The position numbers and the translations under genes were made by a program. A stretch of 64,000 nucleotides of DNA from Chitinophagaceae bacterium. GTDB taxonomy: Bacteria; Bacteroidota; Bacteroidia; Chitinophagales; Chitinophagaceae. Shown here one piece after another: positions 45,754 to 54,463 of this stretch (its first letter is position 1; every line of letters begins with the position of its first letter). The stretch is from contig JAFMJI010000004.1 of assembly GCA_017853575.1 (NCBI GenBank), positions 62,001-126,000 of the forward strand. The letters run 5' to 3'. Under the pieces are notes generated by a model that searched no databases, had not been told where the DNA came from, and saw nothing but the letters and a program-made list of their open reading frames with translations.

Positions 45754-47079
45754 ATGAAAATATTCATTGGACATCTGCATCCCCTACTCGTTCACCTGCC
45801 CATTGGAATATGGATTATCTATTTATTGATTGAGTTTTTAAAAACAAGGAATCAATACAAACAGATTGATTTTATCATCAAGATTGTCTTTTATACTGGA
45901 GCTATATCTGCAGTTGCATCAATCATAACTGGACTTATCAATGCCAATCAGCAAGGATATCCAACAAATGATGTATTCAATCATCAATGGATGGCAATAG
46001 GTACAAGCGTTTTGTTTTTGATATTTTTTTATATACGGAACCATTTTACTCTAAGAACAGTTTTAGTGAATTCTTTTTTAATCCTATTATTCATGTTGAT
46101 TTCGATAACAGGACATTTAGGTGGTATTCTAACCCATGGTGAAGATTATTTCAGCATTCAAAATGATGAAAAAAAAGTGATCAAACCATTGGCAATTCAA
46201 CATATTAATGAGGCCCTCATTTATAAAGACCTGGTTCAATATATTTTCGATAAAAATTGCTTATCCTGCCATGGTCAAAACAAACAAAAAGGAAATTTAA
46301 GGCTCGACACCTATGATCACATCATGTCTGGTGGAAAATCTGGGAAAGTTATCCAACTCAGCAACCTAGAAAAAAGTGAGTTGATTAAACGAATATTACT
46401 AGATCAATCTGATGAAAAACACATGCCTCCCAAAGACAACATGCAATTAGAAACATTTGAAATTCAAATGTTGAAATGGTGGGTTTCAAATGGAGCTGAA
46501 ACTTCTTCCAAAGTAAAAGATATATCAGCTGACACGCTCATGATCCGCTCAATCAAACAATTTCATGATGCATTTTCACAAATCAATGACGTAGCATCCA
46601 TCAAACGACCCATGTTGGACGAAATTGAAGCAAATACATTGAAAAAAATTCAATCTCTTGGCTGGTCTTTAATTCCATTGAGCAAAGATGATCATTATTA
46701 TAGGGCTGTTGCCTTTAATGTAGAGGATTCCATTGGAAATGCATTAAAAACGTTGAGTGAAATTTCAAAGAATATCATTGAACTCAAGTTGTCTTTCTCA
46801 AATCTAAATGATAAAGACGCAATACAATTATCAGCATTCAGATCTTTGGAAAAACTTTGGCTTGATCATACTTTGATTACTTCAAAAGGATTGGAAAACT
46901 TAAAACAGATAAACAACCTCAATTATTTAAATCTTTTTGCTTGTTCAATCAATGAAAGGGATTTGTCAAATTATTCTGATCGCCGAGATTTAAAATTGGT
47001 TTATCCCAACATGAAGGATACAGCTTGGAAAATAGCAGACACCACTGAATTGACTGCAATTAAGAAACAATTGCCCTGA
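45754..47079 (+). CDS. Membrane cytochrome: DUF2231-like helices, PSCyt1 heme domain and leucine-rich repeats
   Basis: The 441-residue protein begins with four transmembrane helices (about 10-29, 42-62, 78-97, 104-122). These resemble DUF2231. A heme domain follows with CLSCH at 169-173 and KHMPP (Met223) as probable axial ligand. The C-terminal part has leucine-rich repeats (LKLSFSNLNDKD, LEKLWLDHTLI, NLNYLNLFACSI). The layout suggests a membrane electron-acceptor partner of the upstream genes. It overlaps the convergent kinase gene by 20 bases. Confidence 0.83.
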   Translation: MKIFIGHLHPLLVHLPIGIWIIYLLIEFLKTRNQYKQIDFIIKIVFYTGAISAVASIITGLINANQQGYPTNDVFNHQWMAIGTSVLFLIFFYIRNHFTLRTVLVNSFLILLFMLISITGHLGGILTHGEDYFSIQNDEKKVIKPLAIQHINEALIYKDLVQYIFDKNCLSCHGQNKQKGNLRLDTYDHIMSGGKSGKVIQLSNLEKSELIKRILLDQSDEKHMPPKDNMQLETFEIQMLKWWVSNGAETSSKVKDISADTLMIRSIKQFHDAFSQINDVASIKRPMLDEIEANTLKKIQSLGWSLIPLSKDDHYYRAVAFNVEDSIGNALKTLSEISKNIIELKLSFSNLNDKDAIQLSAFRSLEKLWLDHTLITSKGLENLKQINNLNYLNLFACSINERDLSNYSDRRDLKLVYPNMKDTAWKIADTTELTAIKKQLP

Positions 47080-48091
47080 AACTCTTCAACAATTGAAGTT
47101 GATTGATGGTACGATGTAAATTGTTTTCTGGATTATTGATATGATAATAGATGTCATCATTCAAGTAATCTGTAAAAAATCTTAGTGCTTGCATGTAGAT
47201 CATAAAATCACCGGCATATTGGATATGCTTCAATTCGTCTTCAGTCATTTGATCAGACATTTTTTCTTTGTACCCTTCCACAATTGCCAAATAAAAATCC
47301 CTTCTGGCTTCCACAAGATTTATATTCGGTTCTTCTTCATTGGCTGGAGACAAATAGGTTCTGAACATATCACCCAAATCGCTTATAAAGTATCCAGGCA
47401 TGACAGTATCTAAGTCTATTACACAAATTCCTTTATTGGCATGATTAAAAAGCACATTGCTAATTTTGGTATCATGATGTGTGACACGTAATTTGAATGA
47501 GCCGGATGCAAGAATTTTTTCATAAAAGGCAACAATATCATATTCATTTTCCATTTGGGAAATGATTGATTGTGTTTGGTGAATTCTCTCTTGATTGCCA
47601 TTTATCAATGCATCTCTGAATTGTTTCCATCTAAATGTGAGGTTATGAAAATCAACAATGGAAGGTTTTAATTGAGTCACATCAAAATCCTTGAAAGATG
47701 CTGTAAAATTTCCAAATTGCTTTGCCGCTTCATAAGCTTGATCTGGTTCATCACAAACATTGATTGAATGTGAACCTTCTACAAAAGGAATGAGACGATA
47801 GTAAATGCCGTTTTTTAAATGAAAATCTTTATTTGTCTTTGTTTTTAATGGGGTGGGTAAAATAGTGGTAGAATATGTATTGTTTAGCCAGCTTGATAGT
47901 AAATTGATATTGTCGGCAATATGTTCAGGCCATTTGAAAACAGCATTGTTTAATTCTTGCAGTATGAAAGCGTTGTTATTATCTTTTGTGACAACAAAAG
48001 TTTTGTGGATAAGTCCAGATCCAAATGGTTCTACTTTGTATTCACCTGCGTTGTTTATGAAAGCATCTAAAAGATCCTGAAAATTTTCCAT
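47060..48091 (-). CDS. APH-fold phosphotransferase, N-acetylhexosamine 1-kinase (NahK)-like
   Basis: The 343-residue protein has the aminoglycoside-phosphotransferase fold: FGSGLIHKTFVV with a P-loop-like start, the catalytic HHDTKISNVLF (HxDxxxxN) and VIDLDTVMPG (DxD). It is closer to NahK-type sugar kinases than to resistance enzymes. The substrate is inferred from the neighbouring glycosylasparaginase, and could be GlcNAc. serA lies one base upstream, so the two are probably co-transcribed. Confidence 0.8.
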   Translation of the reverse strand: MENFQDLLDAFINNAGEYKVEPFGSGLIHKTFVVTKDNNNAFILQELNNAVFKWPEHIADNINLLSSWLNNTYSTTILPTPLKTKTNKDFHLKNGIYYRLIPFVEGSHSINVCDEPDQAYEAAKQFGNFTASFKDFDVTQLKPSIVDFHNLTFRWKQFRDALINGNQERIHQTQSIISQMENEYDIVAFYEKILASGSFKLRVTHHDTKISNVLFNHANKGICVIDLDTVMPGYFISDLGDMFRTYLSPANEEEPNINLVEARRDFYLAIVEGYKEKMSDQMTEDELKHIQYAGDFMIYMQALRFFTDYLNDDIYYHINNPENNLHRTINQLQLLKSFRAIVS

Positions 48092-48092
48092 T

Positions 48093-49331
48093 TTAATAGA
48101 GCAGTCTTACTTTAAGAGCGCCTTTCACTTTTTTCAACAACTCAACTGCGCTTTTAGAAAGTTTGGTGTCAATATCAAGTACAACATACCCTATATCATC
48201 ATTTGTTTTCAAATTTTGCCCCAATACATTGATTTTGTTATCGGATAGACTGCTGTTGATCTCTGAAAGAACTCCCGGTATATTATTGTGTATATGTAGA
48301 ATGCGATGGGTTTTTTCCTGTTGAGGCAGACTCAATTCAGGAACAGTATGAGATCCAGTGGTGGCACCGGTTTCAAGGTAATTCAACATTTTGGTGCTTA
48401 CATCTTCACCAATATTCAACTGAGCTTCTTCAGTTGAACCACCAATATGAGGTGTTAATAATACATTGGGTAACCCTTGCAGAGGACTTTCAAAGCGATC
48501 GCCATTCTTTTCAGGTTCCCAAGGAAATACATCAACACCAGCGCCGGATAAATGTCCAGATACCAAGGCTTGTTTCAATGCATTCAGGTCGACCACTTCT
48601 CCCCTAGCATAATTCAAAAGAATGGACCCTTTTTTAAAATACTTCAACAATGATTTATTGATCAAATTTTTGGTTTGACTGGTTTCAGGTATATGAAGTG
48701 TAATAATATCTGATTTAGAGACCAATTCTTTTAATGATTTTTTAGAAATGGCATTCCCAAGAGGAAGTTTTGTTATCGCATCATAGAAAAGAATTTTCAT
48801 CCCCATCGCCTCAGCAAGGATACTTACTTGAGATCCAATATTTCCATATCCAATAATGCCGAGTGTTTTTCCTCTCAATTCAAAACTGCCTTTTGCATCT
48901 TTATTCCAAATGCCCTCATGAGCAGCTTTGTTTTTATCCAATATTTTCCTAATCAACATTACAGAAGCGCCTATTATCAATTCTGCTACTGATCTGGTAT
49001 TGCTATATGGTGCATTGAAAACAACAACTCCTTTTTTTCTGGCAGCATGTAGGTTAACTTGGTTGGTACCGATGCAAAAACAGCCAATCGCTTGAAGTTT
49101 CTTTGCATGTTGAAGAACTCTTTCAGTAACCATGGTTTTTGATCTGATGCCTATAAGGTGGGCATCTTTGACTTCCTGAATGAGTTGATCTTCAGGCAAA
49201 GCACCTGAAAACTTTTTTATATCAACATAGCCTGCATCTTTGAAAATCTTAATGGCAGTATCACTGATATTTTCAAAAAATACAATTTTGATTTTGTCTT
49301 TCGGATAACTTGTGTTTGTTGAATTACTCAT
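48093..49331 (-). CDS. serA: D-3-phosphoglycerate dehydrogenase with ACT domain
   Basis: The 412-residue protein has the NAD motif GYGNIGSQ, catalytic Arg in NYARGEVVD, and Glu/His in VFPWEPE and TPHIGGST. A C-terminal ACT domain (about 338-412, HNNIPGVLSEINSSL) can bind serine as feedback inhibitor. It makes the first step of serine synthesis. The ATG at 49331 has an ordinary context. It faces the serine hydrolase gene across a 66-base gap. Confidence 0.93.
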   Translation of the reverse strand: MSNSTNTSYPKDKIKIVFFENISDTAIKIFKDAGYVDIKKFSGALPEDQLIQEVKDAHLIGIRSKTMVTERVLQHAKKLQAIGCFCIGTNQVNLHAARKKGVVVFNAPYSNTRSVAELIIGASVMLIRKILDKNKAAHEGIWNKDAKGSFELRGKTLGIIGYGNIGSQVSILAEAMGMKILFYDAITKLPLGNAISKKSLKELVSKSDIITLHIPETSQTKNLINKSLLKYFKKGSILLNYARGEVVDLNALKQALVSGHLSGAGVDVFPWEPEKNGDRFESPLQGLPNVLLTPHIGGSTEEAQLNIGEDVSTKMLNYLETGATTGSHTVPELSLPQQEKTHRILHIHNNIPGVLSEINSSLSDNKINVLGQNLKTNDDIGYVVLDIDTKLSKSAVELLKKVKGALKVRLLY

Positions 49332-49397
49332 TAGAAAAATCTGTAATTTTATGCGAATTTAACAACTTCTAACCCCTATTCCAATTAAAGACCTGTG

Positions 49398-50570
49398 ATG
49401 TTGAAAATCAAAGTATTCGTTGGATTGTTTTTCCTTTTTTCAAGCCTCTTCTATTTTGTTGAAAATTATTTACTTGGTAATCCCGCGTCAGAAAAATCAG
49501 CTATTTCCCGCATTGAGATACCGATCACCACTTCTCTTAGCAGCAACGAGGAGCTCTTGAGAAAATCTTCTTCAAAATTCTTTGAAGAGAGTCTTGTTAG
49601 AACCAGGTTCAACGGTGCCATGCTTGTGGCACACAATGGAAAGATTGTATTTGAAGAATATGAGGGACTCAAGGAGGTGTTAAAAGGAGATCCTATTGAT
49701 TCATCCACATCATTTCACCTGGCTTCTGTTTCAAAGACATTTACAGCCATGGCCGTATTGAAATTATGGGAGGATGGTAAACTACAGATTGATGATAAAG
49801 TTGAAAAATATATTTCAGGATTTCCTTTTAATCAGATTACAGTTCGAAACTTATTGAGCCACCGATCTGGACTTCCTAACTATGTATATTTTGCAGAGCA
49901 AGTTGGATGGAACACCAGAAATTATTTACATAACGATGATATGCTAAAGTTGTTGTTAAAAAATAGGTCAAGATTAAGAATTGGAAGACCGAATGCATAT
50001 TTCGACTACTGCAATACCAATTATGCTTTGTTAGCCATCATCATCGAAAAGGTCTCAGGAAAAAGCTTTGCTTCATACATGGACCAGACTTTCTTTACTC
50101 CCATAGGGATGACCAATACTTTTGTATTTGATATCAATAAAACAGAAAAAGTTCTTCCATCATTCAAATACAACAACAGGAAAGAACCGATGATGTTTCT
50201 TGATGCGGTATACGGTGACAAGAACATCTACAGTACAGCCCGCGATATGCTTAAATGGGACATTGCTTTGAACAGTGGAAAACTATTTAAACAGGAGACC
50301 CTCAATGAGGCATTCAGGGGTTACAGCTATGAAAGAAAAGGTGTAAAAAATTATGGGCTGGGATGGAGACTCTATGAACTGCCTACTGGAAAGAAAATTG
50401 TTTACCACAACGGATGGTGGCATGGGAATAATACTGTGTTCAGTAAGTTGATGCAAGATTCTACCACGATCATAGTATTGGGAAATAAATTCAACAGAAA
50501 CATTTATCAGGCCAAAAGGATTGCAGGAATTTTCCCAGGATATGGAATTCAATCTGATGATGATGAATGA
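49398..50570 (+). CDS. Serine hydrolase of the beta-lactamase/class C penicillin-binding family
   Basis: The 390-residue protein has an N-terminal membrane/signal segment (IKVFVGLFFLFSSLFYF). The catalytic SxxK is SVSK, YxN is YCN in DYCNTNY, and the late HxG motif is HNGWWHG instead of KTG. These are features of esterases and D-amino acid peptidases of this family rather than of resistance beta-lactamases. ATG 49398 is chosen over GTG 49395. Its end overlaps the start of nnrD. Confidence 0.85.
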   Translation: MLKIKVFVGLFFLFSSLFYFVENYLLGNPASEKSAISRIEIPITTSLSSNEELLRKSSSKFFEESLVRTRFNGAMLVAHNGKIVFEEYEGLKEVLKGDPIDSSTSFHLASVSKTFTAMAVLKLWEDGKLQIDDKVEKYISGFPFNQITVRNLLSHRSGLPNYVYFAEQVGWNTRNYLHNDDMLKLLLKNRSRLRIGRPNAYFDYCNTNYALLAIIIEKVSGKSFASYMDQTFFTPIGMTNTFVFDINKTEKVLPSFKYNNRKEPMMFLDAVYGDKNIYSTARDMLKWDIALNSGKLFKQETLNEAFRGYSYERKGVKNYGLGWRLYELPTGKKIVYHNGWWHGNNTVFSKLMQDSTTIIVLGNKFNRNIYQAKRIAGIFPGYGIQSDDDE

Positions 50571-51429
50571 TATCCCTCAACATCTAAGAGACTTAAACAG
50601 GGTTCATGTTTTTACTGAATCAACGATTGAAGTTAAAAGAAGGATCAAATCATTTGATGAATTTGCACACAAAGGAACAAGAGGACATGCTGCAATCATA
50701 GCAGGATCAGAGGGTATGATGGGTGCAGCTATCCTTGCAACTTCTGCCTGTATGAGATCTGGAACAGGCAAAACAACTTCCTTCGTGCCTGGCTCTTGCT
50801 TCAATTTAATACATCAATCAATACCTGAAGCATTGGTAAAATCATCAGATTCAGTACCCGAAGCCTTTCAAGAATTTCAATCAATTGCCATTGGTCCGGG
50901 TTTAGGAATATCCCAGCATTCAAAAACCTTGCTTGAATCTGCGCTTAACTCCAATAAACCTTTGATAATTGATGCTGATGGAATTAACATCCTCTCTAAA
51001 AATCCAGCACTTAAAAATAACCTACCCAAAGATGTATTACTTACGCCACATCATGGCGAATGGGAAAGAATGTTCTTTGCATGTGACAATGATACTTTAA
51101 AAATTAAAACTTCAATAGAATATTGTAATAATTTGAATATCAATATGATACTCAAAGGACATTATTCTATTTTGATTACACCCAATCGTTTTTTTATAAA
51201 TGGAACTGGCAACATGGGCATGGCAAAAGCAGGCAGTGGGGATGTGTTAACGGGAATATTGGTGTCTTTAATGGCTCAGGGGTATTCTGTAGAAGATGCT
51301 GGAATAATTGGCATGTACGTTCATGGTTTAGCTGGCGATTTTGCCAGAGTTAACCTTGGACATGATTATATGACTGCAACTGACATAATTCATTATCTAT
51401 CAGCCGCTTTTAGATCTATTCGCAACTAG
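50563..51429 (+). CDS. nnrD: ADP-dependent NAD(P)H-hydrate dehydratase
   Basis: The 288-residue YjeF C-terminal (carbohydrate-kinase-like) domain has HKGTRGHAAIIAGSEGMMGAA at the N-terminus and KAGSGDVLTGILVSLMAQG with the catalytic Asp near the end. It repairs hydrated NAD(P)H. The epimerase domain NnrE, usually fused or adjacent, is absent here. The start is one of three consecutive ATGs (50557, 50560, 50563) overlapping the hydrolase stop; 50563 is taken. Confidence 0.88.
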   Translation: MNDIPQHLRDLNRVHVFTESTIEVKRRIKSFDEFAHKGTRGHAAIIAGSEGMMGAAILATSACMRSGTGKTTSFVPGSCFNLIHQSIPEALVKSSDSVPEAFQEFQSIAIGPGLGISQHSKTLLESALNSNKPLIIDADGINILSKNPALKNNLPKDVLLTPHHGEWERMFFACDNDTLKIKTSIEYCNNLNINMILKGHYSILITPNRFFINGTGNMGMAKAGSGDVLTGILVSLMAQGYSVEDAGIIGMYVHGLAGDFARVNLGHDYMTATDIIHYLSAAFRSIRN

Positions 51430-51450
51430 AGAAAAATGGCTTTTTTTACT

Positions 51451-51458
51451 TATTTTTG
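51451..51458 (+). promoter_or_regulatory. -7 element of hppA
   Basis: TATTTTTG followed by CAGCCCC; immediately downstream is a short hairpin at 51463-51476. Confidence 0.6.
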
Positions 51459-51462
51459 CAGC

Positions 51463-51476
51463 CCCTCAAATGAGGG
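51463..51476 (+). promoter_or_regulatory. Hairpin at the 5' end of the hppA mRNA
   Basis: CCCTC-AAAT-GAGGG forms a 5-bp stem with a four-base loop, starting about five bases after the -7 element. It would cap the transcript's 5' end. A role in mRNA stability is inferred. Confidence 0.4.
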
Positions 51477-51515
51477 TTTATCGTATCAAAACATCAAAAC
51501 CGAGAAATACTGTTT

Positions 51516-53930
51516 ATGGAAAATTTGATCTATCTCGTTCCGTTAATGGGTCTGATTGGACTTCTTTACACTTTAGTAAAATTTAATTGGGTTTCTAAGC
51601 AAGATGCCGGCACAGACCGGATGAAAGAAATCAGTAATTACATTGCCGAGGGCGCCATGGCTTTCTTGAAAGCGGAATGGAAAATCCTTGGATATTTTGT
51701 TGTAATTGTTGCCTTATTGCTTGGATTCATGTCAAACAGCAATCCTAATTCTCACTGGAGTATTGCAGTAGCATTCATATTTGGAGCTTTCAGCAGTGCT
51801 TTGGCAGGATATATTGGGATGAAAGTGGCAACCAAAGCGAACGTAAGAACAGCGAATGCTGCGAGAACAAGTTTATCCAAAGCGTTGAATGTATCCTTCA
51901 CGGGAGGCGCAGTTATGGGATTGGGTGTTGCAGGTTTAGCAGTTTTAGGTTTAGGGGGGTTGTATATCATTTTACAACAGGTTTTTGCTCCAGGTGCAGC
52001 CGCTACTTCAGAAGAGATGGTTAAAACCATTGAAGTTTTGACTGGTTTTTCTTTGGGTGCTGAATCGATTGCCTTGTTTGCACGTGTTGGTGGTGGAATT
52101 TATACAAAGGCAGCAGACGTAGGCGCTGATCTTGTTGGTAAAGTTGAAGCAGGAATTCCAGAAGATGATCCAAGAAACCCAGCAACCATTGCAGACAATG
52201 TTGGAGACAACGTTGGTGATGTTGCAGGAATGGGTGCTGATCTATTCGGTTCTTATGTTGCTACAGTGTTGGCTACCATGGTTCTTGGTCAGGAAACCAT
52301 TTCACAGGATCAATTCAATGGATTTGCTCCTATCCTACTTCCGATGCTGATCGCCGGTATTGGAATTATTTTTTCAATCATTGGAACATTTTTCGTTCGA
52401 GTAAGTGATGCAGCAGGCATTAATACCGACAATGTTCAAAAAGCTTTGAACATGGGTAACTGGGGATCTATTATCCTTACAGCAATCGCATGTGCTGGAT
52501 TGGTTTATACAATTCTTCCAGCAGAAATGAGTCTCAGGGGAATGACCTTCACACAAAACGGAGTAATGGGTGCCATTGCAGTTGGTTTGATCGTGGGTAC
52601 GTTGATGAGCATCATCACTGAATATTATACAGCCATGGGTAAGCGCCCTGTGCTTTCCATCATTAAACAATCTTCAACGGGTCATGCTACCAACGTTATT
52701 GGTGGATTGGCTGTTGGTATGGAATCTACCCTCCTGCCTATTTTAGTGTTGGCTGGTGGAATTTGGGGCTCCTATGCTTGCGCAGGTCTTTATGGCGTTG
52801 CTATAGCAGCTGCAGGTATGATGGCAACAACTGCAATGCAATTGGCCATTGATGCTTTCGGCCCAATCGCAGATAATGCAGGTGGAATAGCAGAAATGAG
52901 TGAATTGCCTAAAGAAGTGAGAGAAAAAACAGACGTATTGGATGCAGTAGGTAATACTACAGCAGCCACTGGAAAAGGTTTCGCTATTGCTTCTGCAGCA
53001 TTGACTGCTCTTGCTTTGTTTGCAGCTTATGTGGGTGTTATCAACCACAATGGCTATGAAATGGCTGGAATTGATATTTACAAAGCAAAAGTTCTTGCAT
53101 CTCTCTTCGTAGGCGCAATGATTCCATTTATCTTTTCATCTCTCGCTATCAGAGCAGTAGGTCAAGCAGCAATGTCGATGGTAGAAGAAGTGAGAAGACA
53201 GTTCAAAACAATTGCAGGCATCATGGAAGGAACTGGTAAGCCAGAATACGACAAGTGTGTCGCAATTTCAACCGAAGCTTCTATCAAGAAAATGATGGCT
53301 CCAGGTGCAATCGCTATCGTCTCTCCCCTGTTGATTGGATTCATCCTTGGTCCTGAGGCATTGGGTGGATTTTTGGCTGGTGCTACCGTGAGTGGTGTAT
53401 TGATGGGTATGTTCCAGAACAATGCAGGTGGTGCATGGGACAATGCCAAGAAAAGTTTTGAGAAAGGTGTTGAGATCAACGGTGAAACATATTTCAAGAA
53501 ATCTGAACCACACAAAGCATCAGTAACGGGTGATACGGTGGGAGATCCATTTAAAGATACTTCTGGTCCATCAATGAACATCCTTATTAAATTGATGTCA
53601 ATTGTTTCTCTTGTAGTTGCACCTACACTTGCACAGATTCATCATTCAGATGCAAGCACAACTGAAATCAAGAAAGAAAAAACAATTGAAGTATCTGTGA
53701 TTAGTCATGATTCAACTCAATCACAAATTCAAGTGGTAGAAGGTCCTGATCAAGGATTGATTGGTGCATTAAAGGCAGATGGTTTAATCAAATCTGGTGA
53801 CAATACCATTGAGTTTAAAAACGGAACGCTCACTGTTAACGGAACCAAAATAGATGCAGAGAAATACAAATCTTTCATCAAGGGTTCTGAAATGTCCATA
53901 AAAATAAGTGAGAACGAATCTAAAAAGTAA
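51516..53930 (+). CDS. hppA: Membrane-bound ion-pumping pyrophosphatase, K+-dependent type
   Basis: The 804-residue polytopic protein has the pyrophosphatase motif [20 protein letters not shown] from residue 227 and [10 protein letters not shown] at 479-488. Ala483 and Gly486 are the K+-dependent signature; K+-independent enzymes have Lys at the first position. It hydrolyses pyrophosphate and pumps H+ or Na+; the ion cannot be assigned by eye. Beyond the last helix is an unusual soluble tail of about 100 residues (after APTLAQIHH). It is monocistronic with a terminator at 53950-53982. Confidence 0.95.
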   Translation: MENLIYLVPLMGLIGLLYTLVKFNWVSKQDAGTDRMKEISNYIAEGAMAFLKAEWKILGYFVVIVALLLGFMSNSNPNSHWSIAVAFIFGAFSSALAGYIGMKVATKANVRTANAARTSLSKALNVSFTGGAVMGLGVAGLAVLGLGGLYIILQQVFAPGAAATSEEMVKTIEVLTGFSLGAESIALFARVGGGIYTKAADVGADLVGKVEAGIPEDDPRNPATIADNVGDNVGDVAGMGADLFGSYVATVLATMVLGQETISQDQFNGFAPILLPMLIAGIGIIFSIIGTFFVRVSDAAGINTDNVQKALNMGNWGSIILTAIACAGLVYTILPAEMSLRGMTFTQNGVMGAIAVGLIVGTLMSIITEYYTAMGKRPVLSIIKQSSTGHATNVIGGLAVGMESTLLPILVLAGGIWGSYACAGLYGVAIAAAGMMATTAMQLAIDAFGPIADNAGGIAEMSELPKEVREKTDVLDAVGNTTAATGKGFAIASAALTALALFAAYVGVINHNGYEMAGIDIYKAKVLASLFVGAMIPFIFSSLAIRAVGQAAMSMVEEVRRQFKTIAGIMEGTGKPEYDKCVAISTEASIKKMMAPGAIAIVSPLLIGFILGPEALGGFLAGATVSGVLMGMFQNNAGGAWDNAKKSFEKGVEINGETYFKKSEPHKASVTGDTVGDPFKDTSGPSMNILIKLMSIVSLVVAPTLAQIHHSDASTTEIKKEKTIEVSVISHDSTQSQIQVVEGPDQGLIGALKADGLIKSGDNTIEFKNGTLTVNGTKIDAEKYKSFIKGSEMSIKISENESKK

Positions 53931-53949
53931 TATACAAGTTGACATAACT

Positions 53950-53982
53950 AAAAAGTCCCGCTCGTTTGAGTGGGACTTTTTT
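53950..53982. terminator. Bidirectional terminator after hppA
   Basis: AAAAAGTCCCGCTC and GAGTGGGACTTTTT form a 14-bp stem (one G-T wobble) with a GTTT loop and T runs on both strands. It also serves the convergent lipoprotein gene. Confidence 0.88.
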
Positions 53983-54000
53983 ATTTACAGTATGTTTTAT

Positions 54001-54426
54001 TTATTTTCTGGCAACCTTGAATGATGCGCTTGCATTGTTGCTTGATTTGCTCTTGCTTGTAACTGTTATAGAAACATCGTACAACGTACCGGCGCTAAGA
54101 CCTCCAATCGAAACTGCAGTACCTGAAGTATAGGGATCAACAGATTTTGTTCCTTCAGAGACAGAAGTTCCATCTGCATTCTTTTTGGTAGTGATATCCA
54201 ACTTAACACCAGCAGAAGGTGCTTTTGTTACGTTTACTTTAAAGTCATATGTTGCCCCTGTTGCAGCAGCAGTAGATGAACCCGGATCAGGATCCAATGC
54301 GATGCTCAACTGCTCCTCTGTTGGTGTAGGTGTAGGAGTTGGCGTCGGGGTTGGAGTTTCTTTTTGACATCCTGCAGAAAGTAAAAAAGTACTTAAAATG
54401 AATGCTGCTAAATACCTCATTAACAT
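54001..54426 (-). CDS. Small lipoprotein with Thr-Pro linker
   Basis: The 141-residue protein has a lipoprotein signal (FILSTFLLSAGC, lipobox LSAGC). A linker of six Thr-Pro units follows, and then a beta-rich domain of about 100 residues rich in Ser/Thr/Val, like a fibronectin/Ig-type fold (FKVNVTKAPSAGVKLDI). No family is recognised. Surface exposure is plausible. It lies downstream of the PorP/SprF gene by 37 bases and may belong to that group or stand alone. Confidence 0.78.
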   Translation of the reverse strand: MLMRYLAAFILSTFLLSAGCQKETPTPTPTPTPTPTEEQLSIALDPDPGSSTAAATGATYDFKVNVTKAPSAGVKLDITTKKNADGTSVSEGTKSVDPYTSGTAVSIGGLSAGTLYDVSITVTSKSKSSNNASASFKVARK

Positions 54427-54463
54427 ATGTCTGTTTTTATAAAAATATCATTTTTTAAAATCT

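Noticed and set aside
54310-54365. Thr-Pro repeat of the small lipoprotein as a phase-variable DNA repeat
   Set aside because: The codons for Thr and Pro vary from unit to unit, so the DNA is not a simple repeat that would slip.
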